From NCBI GenBank assembly GCA_041689935.1, contig JBDNFI010000091.1, forward strand, positions 11,830 to 75,829: DNA of 64,000 nt. The letters are read 5' to 3'. The notes beneath the pieces were generated by a model, which saw only the letters and a list, made by a program, of their open reading frames with translations, was not told where the DNA came from and searched no databases. Shown piece by piece: positions 36,117 to 45,388 of the stretch (positions are counted from its first letter, which is position 1; each line of letters opens with the position of its first letter). The DNA comes from CAXBDP01 sp041689935. Its GTDB lineage: Bacteria; Bacteroidota; Bacteroidia; Cytophagales; Cyclobacteriaceae. Position numbers and translations under genes: made by a program.

Positions 36117-36177
36117 ATTCAATTTATTTTCAACTAATATAACGGCAAAATTAGCAATTCCTCAATAATAACGATAT

Positions 36178-37161
36178 TTGAGCGAATTTGATCCGAACAA
36201 TTCGAAATTTCTCTTCATGCATTCATTCGATTCTTGCGCATTATCTCTTTTTCACCATCAAGCTTCGGCTAATCCTATTTACAAAGCTTATTTGGAAGCT
36301 TTGGGAAAAAAGGCCGAAAACATACGTCAGATCAAGGATATTCCATTTTTGCCTATTCAGTTTTTCAAAGATCATGTTGTGAAAACGGGCACTTGGCAGG
36401 AAGAAAAAGTTTTTACGAGCAGTGGAACTACTGGAGCGATTACGTCTCAGCATTTTGTAAAATCCCAAGCAGATTATTTAAAACAGTGCGAAAAATGCTT
36501 TCAGCAATACTATGGAGCTATCGAGGATACGGTATTTCTTTGTCTACTACCATCCTACCTAGAGCGGGAGGGTTCTTCATTAGTTTTGATGGCGGAGCAC
36601 TTTATCGAAAAGAGTGGAGTGCAAGCTTCTGGGTTCTATTTATACGATTTTGAACGGCTGAAAAATGAATTGCTAGTATTGAAAGGAGGAGGGAAGCGGG
36701 TGGTTTTGTTGGGAGTCACCTTCGCCTTGCTCGATTTTGCAGATCGCTATACTATATCTTATCCAGAGTTGGTCGTGATGGAAACAGGTGGTATGAAAGG
36801 CCGCCGCCGAGAAATGATTAGGGTAGAAGTGCATGAACAACTGAAGCGTGCATTTGATGTCAAATTTATTCACTCCGAGTATGGTATGACGGAGTTATTC
36901 TCTCAGGCATATTCTACAGGCGAAGGCATATTCAAGCCAACAGCCGATATGCGTGTAATTCTGCGTGATGTAAATGACCCATTCGACGTTGAGCCAATCC
37001 GAGGCTATGGGGCTATCAATGTAATAGATTTGGCCAATGTGCATACTTGTGCATTTATTGAAACACAAGATTTGGGAAAGCTACATTCGGATAGTACTTT
37101 TGAGGTGTTGGGTAGATTGGACAATTCGGATTTACGCGGATGCAATTTGTTGGTTTATTGA
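36178..37161 (+). CDS. LuxE-like acyl-protein synthetase / acyl transferase
   Basis: A 327-residue cytoplasmic adenylate-forming-type protein resembling LuxE (acyl-protein synthetase) and the CoA-ligase superfamily. The nucleotide-binding loop is FTSSGTTGAITSQHF. Later blocks are GVTFALLDF, VMETGGMKGRRREM, HSEYGMTELFSQAY and ETQDLGKL. The frame opens with TTG at 36178, which keeps the family-like N-terminal FDPNNSKFLF; an ATG at 36217 would shorten it by 13 residues. No LuxC/LuxD partner is adjacent, so a role in bioluminescence is not suggested. The substrate is unknown. Confidence 0.82.
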   Translation: MSEFDPNNSKFLFMHSFDSCALSLFHHQASANPIYKAYLEALGKKAENIRQIKDIPFLPIQFFKDHVVKTGTWQEEKVFTSSGTTGAITSQHFVKSQADYLKQCEKCFQQYYGAIEDTVFLCLLPSYLEREGSSLVLMAEHFIEKSGVQASGFYLYDFERLKNELLVLKGGGKRVVLLGVTFALLDFADRYTISYPELVVMETGGMKGRRREMIRVEVHEQLKRAFDVKFIHSEYGMTELFSQAYSTGEGIFKPTADMRVILRDVNDPFDVEPIRGYGAINVIDLANVHTCAFIETQDLGKLHSDSTFEVLGRLDNSDLRGCNLLVY

Positions 37162-37226
37162 GGTTGCTCATACCAAATTATTACGCCCAACGTTGATAAC
37201 AGTGATTTCTAATAAAATTTTTTACT

Positions 37227-37361
37227 ATGAAAAAGGTATTTTTTATCCTTGCATTGGTTTTTGCCTCAGGTGTTTTTTCATCATGTGCTCGCAGGGCTCC
37301 TTGTCCAGCGTACACAGATGCAACCGAAATGCCTAGTGAGCGCTCCGTGCGCAATGTGTAA
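37227..37361 (+). CDS. very small lipoprotein (44 aa)
   Basis: A 44-residue product with a lipobox: MKKVFFILALVFASGVFSSC, then a mature tail of about 25 residues with CPAYTDATEMPSER. The signal, the Cys placement and the short polar tail make it a credible small lipoprotein. Similar tiny lipoproteins are found in other Cytophagales. The gene sits alone in a gap between a LuxE-like gene and the sigma-54 activator on the opposite strand. The function is unknown. Confidence 0.65.
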   Translation: MKKVFFILALVFASGVFSSCARRAPCPAYTDATEMPSERSVRNV

Positions 37362-37386
37362 ATAGGATCAGAAATAGGTTGTTGCC

Positions 37387-38547
37387 TTATTTCAAATCTC
37401 CATATTTTTTCACATCAGCTTCTGTAATTTCCTTTTCAGACATAATTACCAAGCGCTCTACCACATTGCGTAGCTCACGAATATTGCCTGTCCAATCATG
37501 ACCTTGTAAGGCTTTTAAGCCGCCTTTTTGGATTTCCTTTTTTGCTGCTCCATATTCTTTGGCGATATCACCTAGGAATTTATCCACCAAAAGTGGAATA
37601 TCATCTTTGCGCTCTCTTAAAGCTGGCACTTGGATAAGGATTACACTCAAGCGATGATAGAGGTCTTCTCTGAATAGCTTTTGCTCAATCATCTGCTTCA
37701 AATCCTTATTGGTGGCGGCAAGTATCCGTACATCTACTTTTATATCCTTATCGCCACCTACGCGGGTGATTTTATGCTCTTGCAATGCGCGGAGCACTTT
37801 TGCTTGGGCAGATAAACTCATATCTCCGATTTCGTCCAAAAATAGGGTGCCACCAGTAGCTTGCTCAAATTTCCCAATCCGTTGCTTCACAGCCGATGTA
37901 AAACTCCCTTTTTCATGTCCAAACAATTCGCTTTCAATCAATTCGGAAGGAATAGCAGCACAGTTGACTTCAATAAATGCGGCCGCTGCTCTTGCGCTTT
38001 TATCATGTAGCCATCTTGCCACAAGTTCTTTTCCTGAACCATTTTCTCCTGTTATTAATACGCGCGCGTCTGTAGGCCCTACTTTCTCAATCATGGCTTT
38101 CACCTCCATAAGAGGAGCTGACTCGCCAATGATGTCATAGGTTTTGTTGAGTTTTTTCTTCAGTTTCTTGGTTTCTGTTACCAACGTCGATTTGTCCAGC
38201 GCATTCCTTAAGGTCAATAGCAATCGATTAAGATCTGGCGGTTTTGGGATAAAATCGAATGCTCCTTTTTTGGTCGCTTCTACGGCAGTTTCGATGGTGC
38301 CATGAGCAGAAATCATTACAAATTGAGGTCCATGGCCAGCTTCCATTACTTTTTCGAGCAATTCTACGCCATCCATTTTGGGCATTTTTACATCACAAAG
38401 TACAAGGTCGTAATTGCCATTGCTTATTTTTTGCAAGCCTTCTTCTCCATCCGACGCTTCGTCTACCTCATACTTTTCATATTCAAGTATTTCTCTCAGT
38501 GCAGTTCTTATGCTTTTTTCATCGTCAACGATCAGAATCTTTATCAT
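37387..38547 (-). CDS. sigma-54-dependent response regulator lacking a Fis-type DNA-binding domain
   Basis: An NtrC-class activator of 386 residues. The receiver domain starts at the ATG 38547 (MIKILIVDDEKS) with phospho-acceptor Asp52 (CDVKMPKMDG). The AAA+ domain has Walker A GENGSGKE and Walker B GGTLFLDEIGD. The sigma-54 contact loop reads GSFTSA instead of the usual GAFTGA. The protein ends about 20 residues after ELRNVVERL, so the usual C-terminal Fis helix-turn-helix is absent. It may act from solution or through a partner. No cognate histidine kinase is adjacent. rnpB starts beyond its 5' end on the same strand. Confidence 0.9.
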   Translation of the reverse strand: MIKILIVDDEKSIRTALREILEYEKYEVDEASDGEEGLQKISNGNYDLVLCDVKMPKMDGVELLEKVMEAGHGPQFVMISAHGTIETAVEATKKGAFDFIPKPPDLNRLLLTLRNALDKSTLVTETKKLKKKLNKTYDIIGESAPLMEVKAMIEKVGPTDARVLITGENGSGKELVARWLHDKSARAAAAFIEVNCAAIPSELIESELFGHEKGSFTSAVKQRIGKFEQATGGTLFLDEIGDMSLSAQAKVLRALQEHKITRVGGDKDIKVDVRILAATNKDLKQMIEQKLFREDLYHRLSVILIQVPALRERKDDIPLLVDKFLGDIAKEYGAAKKEIQKGGLKALQGHDWTGNIRELRNVVERLVIMSEKEITEADVKKYGDLK

Positions 38548-38572
38548 AACTTCAGTTTGTGTTAAAAAAAAT

Positions 38573-38956
38573 AGATGTAAGCCTATAAGCCGGGTTCTGT
38601 ATTTGCCCGAAGGCAAACCCTTATCATTTATCTAGTTGCGCAGTCGCCCGCACAATCCATCGATCTACCCGTTTCATATCGATACGAGCCGCATCGCTCC
38701 ACCCAAAGGCAGATATGAAACCTATTTGATCTTTCAACCCATAAGGTTTACCCTGCCACCAATGTCGCCATTGGTGCGGTGAGCTCTTACCTCACCATTT
38801 CACCCTTACACCAGCCGAGGCTGGAGCGGTATATTTTCTGTGGCACTTTCTGTGTTCCGTTTGCACGAAACCCTTCCCGTTAGGAAGCATGGTGCTCTAT
38901 GTTGCCCGGACTTTCCTCCTCCCGCATTTGGGAGGCGATAAGGCAGCTTACATCTT
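38573..38956 (-). ncRNA. rnpB: RNase P RNA, bacterial class A
   Basis: On the minus strand the 5' end forms P1 with the 3' end (AGATGTAAGC pairs with GCTTACATCT). Universal elements are present: GAGGAAAGTCCGGGC near the 5' end, ACAGAACCCGGCTTATAGGC near the 3' end (together the P4 core), and GGTAAACC in between. The length of about 384 nt is normal. It is the catalytic RNA that matures tRNA 5' ends. A -7 box lies just upstream. Confidence 0.96.
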
Positions 38957-38958
38957 CG

Positions 38959-38966
38959 CAAAAATA
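38959..38966 (-). promoter_or_regulatory. -7 box (TATTTTTG) of rnpB
   Basis: On the minus strand it reads TATTTTTG, a perfect TAnnTTTG match placed so that transcription would start at the first P1 bases of RNase P RNA. This agrees with the 5' end inferred from pairing. Confidence 0.7.
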
Positions 38967-39178
38967 CAATTTAATTGAAGCCTACCGTATTTTATTAATT
39001 CTTATTCAGGATGAACTTTGATTTACTGTTAAATCTGACTCGATTTAGAAGAGTAATATCCTATAAATATAGGTCATTATGGCATCTGAACGTATCGAAA
39101 GAGCCATTTTGGCTGTATTTGAATGAATTAAATCCAATGGAACGATCTATGCGTTAAAGAAATAAAAAAGGAGGAATA

Positions 39179-39565
39179 ATGCGATTTGCAAATGATTTTA
39201 ATGTGGATATGAACGTGCTAGATATACAAAACACGCTCGCGGGAGGTTGTGCAGCGCCTTTGATTACCTTGGAAAAGGAAGAAGGACGCTGGCTTGTGTT
39301 TGCTAAGATTCCCGGACTGAAAGAAAATAGATTTGAGCTGGAACTGGATAAGCGCAATTTGCTTATCAATTACCAAATCGAGATACCAAATATGGGAAAG
39401 CCATCGGAGGAGGCTATCCGCCTGTTGGCCGGCTATATGGAATTGCCCAAAGAAGTAAATGCTCAAGCAATTGAGGCAGAATTTGAAAACGGATTACTTA
39501 AAATAATCATGCCTATTGATGGGTATTTGGATAGTAACCCAAGCTACCCTTTTTCGGATAATTAA
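39179..39565 (+). CDS. Hsp20/alpha-crystallin-like small protein
   Basis: A 128-residue protein with an alpha-crystallin-like beta-sandwich: TLEKEEGRWLVFAKIPGLKE, then FELELDKRNLLINYQIEI, GYMELPKEVNAQAIEA and ENGLLKIIMPI. The last is the usual (V/L)-x-(I/V) C-terminal strand pattern of small heat shock proteins. The alignment to canonical Hsp20 is distant, so chaperone activity is inferred. It is convergent with the pseudouridine synthase; the stop codons overlap by 4 bases. Confidence 0.78.
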   Translation: MRFANDFNVDMNVLDIQNTLAGGCAAPLITLEKEEGRWLVFAKIPGLKENRFELELDKRNLLINYQIEIPNMGKPSEEAIRLLAGYMELPKEVNAQAIEAEFENGLLKIIMPIDGYLDSNPSYPFSDN

Positions 39566-40161
39566 CGTTTTTGATGTTGAAAAAGGGAGGTTCTGATAGC
39601 AGCTTCATCCAATGCCAAATATTCTCCTGGCGGCAGTTCTCCTAATTGCAGCCCTTCTATCGCCACACGAATGAGCCGTAAGGTTGGGTGGCCTACCAAA
39701 GCTGTCATTTTTCTTACTTGCCTGTTCTTACCTTCTCGTAATTTTATTTCTATCCACGTCCTTTCAGGGTGTTTTAGGTAATTCACAGGAGGATTTCGCT
39801 CTATAATAATCGGTTGAGGATGCAAAATTTTCACTTTTGCAGGTGCCGTTTTGTGGAGTTTGCCTTTCAGATTTATTTCCACTCCATTTTCTAGTTTGCT
39901 CATAGTAAAGGCACTTGGTCTGCCTTCTACTTCTATCCAATAGCTACGCCAATGCATAAATTTTGGATTTAGTAGCTGATTATTTAGGCTCTTATCATTG
40001 GTGATGATCAGCAAGCCTTCGCTATCCTTGTCCAACCTGCCCACCGGATATACATCTTTTGGTAAATTAAATACACTGCCCAATCCAAGATTTCCATCTT
40101 CGTCGGTGAATTGCGAAAGCACTCCAAAAGGTTTGTGGATAATGAAATATTGGTTGGTCAT
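39562..40161 (-). CDS. pseudouridine synthase (RsuA/RluE-type)
   Basis: A 199-residue enzyme that isomerises uridine in rRNA. The ATG at 40161 gives MTNQYFIIHKPFGVLSQF; the longer frame lacks homology. The catalytic Asp lies in VGRLDKDSEGLLI, followed by WIEIKLREGKNRQVRKM and HPTLRLIRVAI. No S4 domain precedes the catalytic domain, which resembles E. coli RluE (23S U2457), so that target is the best guess. Confidence 0.92.
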   Translation of the reverse strand: MTNQYFIIHKPFGVLSQFTDEDGNLGLGSVFNLPKDVYPVGRLDKDSEGLLIITNDKSLNNQLLNPKFMHWRSYWIEVEGRPSAFTMSKLENGVEINLKGKLHKTAPAKVKILHPQPIIIERNPPVNYLKHPERTWIEIKLREGKNRQVRKMTALVGHPTLRLIRVAIEGLQLGELPPGEYLALDEAAIRTSLFQHQKR

Positions 40162-40372
40162 GATAAGATATTTTGAAGATAAGAAAATTGTGGGAGGGCA
40201 TAAGCCTCCTTTACCCAAAGAATTGCTGCTGTTAAACCCAATGATTTCACCTTTTGGCTAGTATTATGAATGGCAATGTGTGAAACTAATTGTATTGAGT
40301 TCTTAAATTCCGCAAAGTGCTTTACCAAGACCATTTGCAAGCGACCAATTAATCTGAAAAGTAAAACATTCA

Positions 40373-41341
40373 TCAGCTCAATAGTTTCACTAAAGTGGCT
40401 CCATACCCAAATTTCTCTCGCTGTGCGTCTTTGAAGGTCAATCGTGGTGCTAGTCTGCTTAATCTTTTATGGATTTCATGCCGAAGGGTGCCATTGCCGA
40501 CACCATGCACAAATGTGATTTCATTCATATTGTGATAGATGGCACCATCCAACGCTTTTTCGAAGGCCTCCAGCTGAATTTGCAGCATATCTTGGTTTCC
40601 GAGCAAATCTGCATTGGGAACCAAGGTCTCGATATGTAAATCTACGACAGTATCGGGCACAGCTTTGCGGGAATTATCTTTACTAGCTACTTTGTGTCCA
40701 TCGCCACTCATTGCTTCCTTCAATTGCTGTATAGGCACGTCTACATGTTCTGCATCTAGTTGATACAAATGCGCCTCTTGCTTGATGACTGGCGCAATGG
40801 CTTTCAGCTTAAAGAAAGTGTTGGCTTTAGGTTTTAAATTTTTACGTAGCGTAGAAGGCCTGTTTTTGCTTTCGACTGCATAGTATATGGCTTCTACAAT
40901 GAACTCAGGCCAGTTTTCGAATCCCTCTAGGAAATAGGAAGTGCTCTTCACTGCACTTTTGGGTTCGAGTATGCCATGAGCAAGGCCCGTTTCTTCTATG
41001 CCTCGCTTCTCGAATAGGGCATAGATCAATCTATAATCTGTATTATTAATCAGTTGGCAGTCGAGCTCTCTGTCGCTTTTGGGTACAAAGGCCAAGTATA
41101 TTCCATGACTAGATTTGATTTCTCTTTTTGGCGTAAATGCGCTTTCCCTACTACTCGGAATGGCTTTTTCATCTTCAAAAAAACTATTTTCTTCCTTTGC
41201 TACAATGACTAACTCACGGATAGAAACAGGAATAAAAAAGCCATCTTCTATTTCAACTTCTACAATTCCGTTATTCTGAATTTTCCTAATTACGCCTTGT
41301 CCTTTGCTATGGAGCATACGGACTTTATCACCTACATGCAT
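40373..41341 (-). CDS. DUF2027 plus Smr-domain protein
   Basis: A 322-residue protein: an N-terminal SH3-like/DUF2027 part (MHVGDKVRMLHSKGQGVIRK, from the ATG at 41341; the longer frame starts with TTG), a middle domain (YLAFVPKSDRELDCQLIN), and a C-terminal Smr domain (about residues 245-322) with VVDLHIETL and FVHGVGNGTLRHEI. Smr domains cut or bind branched DNA or collided-ribosome mRNA. The combination is common in Bacteroidota; the function is unknown. Its promoter side faces the 41.6 kb peptide locus. Confidence 0.9.
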   Translation of the reverse strand: MHVGDKVRMLHSKGQGVIRKIQNNGIVEVEIEDGFFIPVSIRELVIVAKEENSFFEDEKAIPSSRESAFTPKREIKSSHGIYLAFVPKSDRELDCQLINNTDYRLIYALFEKRGIEETGLAHGILEPKSAVKSTSYFLEGFENWPEFIVEAIYYAVESKNRPSTLRKNLKPKANTFFKLKAIAPVIKQEAHLYQLDAEHVDVPIQQLKEAMSGDGHKVASKDNSRKAVPDTVVDLHIETLVPNADLLGNQDMLQIQLEAFEKALDGAIYHNMNEITFVHGVGNGTLRHEIHKRLSRLAPRLTFKDAQREKFGYGATLVKLLS

Positions 41342-41570
41342 TTTTCGATCTTTTTGCAAAGATAGGGATTATGGAAGCGAAAGAGCTTGCTGGTTTTCAC
41401 TTAGAATTGAAATAGGATAAATAGATTGGATTTTTTGTTTCCAATTAAAAAGTAGAGAACGTAACTATGTATAATTTACGGTATTTCAAAAATATTTTTC
41501 AAAAAATCAGGAATTGAGGTTGGTTTTTTTGGTGGACAAATGAATTTCTAAATCCTAACTTCTTCTTATT

Positions 41571-41818
41571 ATGAAAAAGATTTTATGCAGTTTTGGCTTT
41601 GCTCTGATATTAATTGGAGCATCTACTTTTGCAGCTAATGCAAATGGTGGGTACAATTGTAATGCTACAGTGTAGGCATGTTCAACTAATGGTGATTTAT
41701 CATCACAAATTCAGAATTTTTGGCGATGGTGTGATTGTGGTTCTTTAGTTACTTTCATTGATGTATGTAATGGTGATTTTCCAGTTGTTGTTTCTTTTCC
41801 ATGTACTGTTGAATAGTG
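41571..41818 (+). pseudogene. secreted six-cysteine peptide gene interrupted by an in-frame TAG
   Basis: The ATG at 41571 starts a full signal peptide (MKKILCSFGFALILIGASTF then AANA). The frame meets TAG at 41673-41675 (codon 35), then continues to a natural TAG at 41816-41818. The part after the stop is clearly conserved with the intact peptide at 34.0 kb: WCDCGSLVTFIDVCN and SFPCTVE versus TCNCGVDFIFIDFCN and SFPCTPE. The stop falls beside the Cys that is preceded by Trp in the intact homologue, so a TGG to TAG change is possible. It lies 7 bases upstream of a DUF4221 gene. It is either a young pseudogene or read through; nothing seen favours recoding. Confidence 0.75.
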
Positions 41819-41825
41819 GTCAATT

Positions 41826-42971
41826 ATGAAAGCTCCCAGCCTATTTAAATTAAAATTGATTTTGATATTTTTAATGTCTTCTTCAATTGTTTGTTGCAAC
41901 AGTTCGGAAGAAAAAGAGCTTTCATTTTTTCCAGAATATTTAGATTTCGAAGAATTTACGGTTCCTATTCCTCCCTATATGACCAATGCTTGGAACGTTA
42001 TTTCTGAAGTCCACAATTCAGATACAAAGAATATTGTGATATGGGATGATTATAAGAAGTCCTTTTTTGAGTATTCAATAGATAAAGGGCAAGTCGTTGA
42101 TAGTTTAGTTTTGAATGGCGATACCTTGAATTTGAATGGATTTAATATATTTTCTAAGAATGAAAAAGGATATTTTATATCTACCAATTTCGATTTTTAT
42201 TGGCTAGATAATAAAGGACAACTATTGTCTAATTGGAGTAAAATACCCAAAGGAAGAAATCCATTAAAGAGTAATGATTTTTCAAAAGTAATTTTAAGTT
42301 ATGATGGTTTAAGGCAATCAGTTTTGAATGAAACAACGCTGCCATTAACATTTAGATTAATAAATGAATTTGGAATGGGTGTATATGAGAATAGTTTTTA
42401 TGAGTTTCCGGTATTGGGTTCCTTGAATATGGAAACAGGCGAAGTTTCTCAATTCGATGTGTATTTTCCCAAAGAAGAATTTAAAGTTGGGGAAGAGTCT
42501 TTTCCAACAAAGGCTTTTCTAAGTTTTACATCATGTGGACCTAATTGTTTAGCCTATATCTACGGGATCAATGAAAAGATATATTTTCTGAATACCAAAT
42601 CAGGTGAGGTTAAATCTCACTCGTTAAGAAACGAATATTTTAATGTGATTATTAACCCAATTAGTAAAAGTAATTTTGAAGACAACACTATTAAAGCTGA
42701 ATATTTCTCCAAGATTAGCACATATTCTAAAATCTATTATAATCCCTATAATCAAGGCTTTGTAAGAATCGGTGAGGAAAAAACGCAAGGTTCTTCAAGG
42801 TATATATGTGAGATTATTTCAAAAGAACTAGAAATAATATCCTACATGTACCTTCCGCAAAATTATATGAAAAGACCAATATTTTTTGAGGACGAGATAT
42901 TGTTCTTATACTTCCAAGGCTATAAAGAAGACGAAATGAAATTTCTCCGAATTAGGCTTGACAGTAATTAG
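41826..42971 (+). CDS. DUF4221-like beta-propeller lipoprotein
   Basis: A 381-residue lipoprotein with signal MKAPSLFKLKLILIFLMSSS ending in IVCC. It is closely related to the one at 34.3 kb: EFTVPIPPYMTNAWNVISE versus VLMPIPDDITNTWDNRS, EFPVLGSLNMETGEV versus AYPLFGELDLRTGIL, and GYKEDEMKFLRIRL at the end. The gene is intact although the peptide gene 7 bases upstream carries a nonsense codon. It converges with the DUF2279 gene (4-base overlap). The function is unknown. Confidence 0.8.
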   Translation: MKAPSLFKLKLILIFLMSSSIVCCNSSEEKELSFFPEYLDFEEFTVPIPPYMTNAWNVISEVHNSDTKNIVIWDDYKKSFFEYSIDKGQVVDSLVLNGDTLNLNGFNIFSKNEKGYFISTNFDFYWLDNKGQLLSNWSKIPKGRNPLKSNDFSKVILSYDGLRQSVLNETTLPLTFRLINEFGMGVYENSFYEFPVLGSLNMETGEVSQFDVYFPKEEFKVGEESFPTKAFLSFTSCGPNCLAYIYGINEKIYFLNTKSGEVKSHSLRNEYFNVIINPISKSNFEDNTIKAEYFSKISTYSKIYYNPYNQGFVRIGEEKTQGSSRYICEIISKELEIISYMYLPQNYMKRPIFFEDEILFLYFQGYKEDEMKFLRIRLDSN

Positions 42972-43876
42972 AAATATAAACCATGCCCTTTGAATCCATC
43001 TTTGCGATTGAATTCCAACGTAGGAGCTGGAATTTTAATTAGGTTGAGCGCGTCGAGCAAGGTGTTCAAGAAAGTACTTCGGCCTTTAAACGCTCTAAAA
43101 TCTACATCTACTGATAAGAAGTATCTTCTGTATGGATCCAAACCAGCCGCTATATTTTCTGGGTCACGCCCATAGATCATATCTGCTGCGCCGTAGCCAA
43201 CAGAAAAATTGAGCCATTTGGGCAAATTACTTTTCTTGTTCGAAAGCAGATACGGGTTGGCAGAGAACCAGTAGGTTTGACCATTGTAATCCTTGAGCCA
43301 TTCTTCATGCAGTCCATCACCTAATGTGCCTGGACGCTGCGGAGCATACGCCGTTCGCTGAAAAGACCCCTTGGGTTGTATGCGCACTTCTCCCCAAGCT
43401 AGTTCTTGCGCTAGAAAAAGTCCAGCGCCCAGGCTATTGGCGGCAAGGTCGCTCCAAGAAAAGCCATAATCTTGAGAAGTCCCGTCTAATATTTCCACAG
43501 GCAGCATCATAATGCCACTTGTAGCAGCTCCCCAAATAGCTGCTTTGCGGTTGCTCATTCCTGCCCATCGAAAAGTACCTGCTGCTGCAAAACTTATTTG
43601 ATATGCGGAGTAAATATGCCCTAACTTATCCATTTGCTTCCATTGTGGCAGGTCATCAAAAAAATGGAAACTCCGTGTAGATTGATCGGCATACCAAGTA
43701 GCACTAAGGCCTGCCATTCCCAACGCATAGGCAGCACCACCTCCCGCCAATACCCAAGTCAATCGCTTATTATCTATACTGTCTCCATGGCCGTAGTCCT
43801 TTAGATAATCCATTTCGCTAAATGCAAAAATTGGATTGCCTAGGAAAAGGAAGATAATCAATAGCCTTGATTTCAT
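42968..43876 (-). CDS. DUF2279 family membrane-associated protein
   Basis: A 302-residue exported protein with an N-terminal signal (LLIIFLFLGNPIFAF). The DUF2279 core (YfiM-like) is visible in SFHFFDDLPQWKQMDKLGHIYSAY as a block around residues 70-93, then DGTSQDYGFSWSDLAANSLG. The conserved Asp-Lys-x-x-His motif is typical of the family. A C-terminal beta-rich part follows. The function is unknown; it is probably an outer-membrane-linked protein. Confidence 0.88.
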   Translation of the reverse strand: MKSRLLIIFLFLGNPIFAFSEMDYLKDYGHGDSIDNKRLTWVLAGGGAAYALGMAGLSATWYADQSTRSFHFFDDLPQWKQMDKLGHIYSAYQISFAAAGTFRWAGMSNRKAAIWGAATSGIMMLPVEILDGTSQDYGFSWSDLAANSLGAGLFLAQELAWGEVRIQPKGSFQRTAYAPQRPGTLGDGLHEEWLKDYNGQTYWFSANPYLLSNKKSNLPKWLNFSVGYGAADMIYGRDPENIAAGLDPYRRYFLSVDVDFRAFKGRSTFLNTLLDALNLIKIPAPTLEFNRKDGFKGHGLYF

Positions 43877-43962
43877 AGTGTGAAGATACTAAGCAAGGGT
43901 TAAAAATGAGCTGAGAATTAAATTCCTGCGCAAATTGAATATTAAATTTCTACACAATCCAC

Positions 43963-45264
43963 TCAGGCTAGTGCTGCTTTATAGGTATCAATCGCTCTTT
44001 GTCTTGCAAATTTATGATCCACCATTGGTTCTGGGTAGCTGTTGGTACCATATTCAGGAACCCATTTTCTAATGTATTTCAGTTCTTTATCAAACTTCTC
44101 CGTTTGCGAGCTCGGATTAAAAACCCTGAAATAGGGTTGCGCATCGGTGCCAGTTCCTGCAGCCCATTGCCAGCCGCCATTGTTTGAGGCTAATTCAAAA
44201 TCTAAAAGTTTTTTGGCAAAATAGGCTTCTCCCAATCGCCAGTCGATTAGTAGGTGCTTGGTGAGAAAACTGGCCACAATCATGCGCACTCTATTGTGCA
44301 TAAAGCCGGTTTGGTTGAGTTCGCGCATGCCAGCATCTACAATCGGGTAGCCTGTATTGCCCTTGCACCATTTGCTGAAATCCTCCTCGCTGCTCCGCCA
44401 TGGAATCTGATCGTATTGTGGCTTGAAGGCATGGTCCACCACCTTAGGATTGTGGAATAGTATCATCATATAGAACTCCCGCCAAATAAGCTCAGATAGA
44501 TAGGTTTCGTTAAGTTTATGTGCCTTTATTGCCAATTCGCGAATGCTTATCGTGCCGAATCGCAAATGAATTCCAAGTCTGGTGGTTCCTTTTTTTGCAG
44601 GAAAATCTCGATCATTATCATATTCTGATATAATGCTTTCGTCCATCTCTGCAGAAGGAATTGGAATTTTGGATGGATTAAAACCCATTTGCTCCAAGCT
44701 TGGAATTTCAAATGGTTCAGTTTGGAAAAATGGCGCGTTAGATTTTGGCACTCCTAATGAAGATATCCGGCTTTGCTCGAAGGCTTGCATCCACTTTTTC
44801 TTAAAAGGGGTAAATACTTTATAAAATGTGCCCGAATCGCTTAGAATTTCACTTTGTTCAAATATAACTTGGTCTTTGAATGTATAGAACCCAATATTCT
44901 CAGCCTGCAGAAAAGCATCAATTTGGCTATCTCTTTCTTTGGCGTAGGGTTCGTAATCTCGGTTGGTGTAGACTTCCTCTATTTGATAATCTGCGGTTAA
45001 CTGCTCAATTACCTCCCGCGGATTTCCGTAAAACACTTGTAAACTGCTGCCATACTTTTGCAATTGTCTGGAAAGTTCTTTTACACGATTATGTAAAAAA
45101 TTGACTCTGGCGTCATCTTTATCTTCAAGCTTGTCAAGTATATTTTTGTCAAAAATGAAAATTGGTAAAACAGCCTTTCCTTCCTGCAATGCATAATGCA
45201 ACGCTGTGTTATCATTTATTCGAAGATCTCTTCTAAACCAGAATATGTTAGTTTTTTCCATCAT
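43963..45264 (-). CDS. phrB: deoxyribodipyrimidine photolyase / cryptochrome family
   Basis: A 433-residue FAD protein that repairs UV-induced cyclobutane dimers with light. It has the N-terminal antenna-binding Rossmann domain (IFWFRRDLRINDNTAL), the FAD-binding domain with TRLGIHLRFGTISIREL, LIWREFYMMIL, the class I signature TGYPIVDAGMRELNQTGFMHNR, and NGGWQWAAGTGTDAQPYFRV. Length and motifs fit a class I CPD photolyase. The ATG at 45261 is an equally good start. The gene is monocistronic by spacing. Confidence 0.93.
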   Translation of the reverse strand: MMEKTNIFWFRRDLRINDNTALHYALQEGKAVLPIFIFDKNILDKLEDKDDARVNFLHNRVKELSRQLQKYGSSLQVFYGNPREVIEQLTADYQIEEVYTNRDYEPYAKERDSQIDAFLQAENIGFYTFKDQVIFEQSEILSDSGTFYKVFTPFKKKWMQAFEQSRISSLGVPKSNAPFFQTEPFEIPSLEQMGFNPSKIPIPSAEMDESIISEYDNDRDFPAKKGTTRLGIHLRFGTISIRELAIKAHKLNETYLSELIWREFYMMILFHNPKVVDHAFKPQYDQIPWRSSEEDFSKWCKGNTGYPIVDAGMRELNQTGFMHNRVRMIVASFLTKHLLIDWRLGEAYFAKKLLDFELASNNGGWQWAAGTGTDAQPYFRVFNPSSQTEKFDKELKYIRKWVPEYGTNSYPEPMVDHKFARQRAIDTYKAALA

Positions 45265-45388
45265 GAATCAAAACAGAAATCAAAATGCAATGTTCAAAAA
45301 GTAGCGTGCATTTGCTAGCAATTTTGTTTTTTTGATTTGAAAAAAGCGGGAGGATAATTACTGCACATTGGGCGTTTATAAGCATCAA

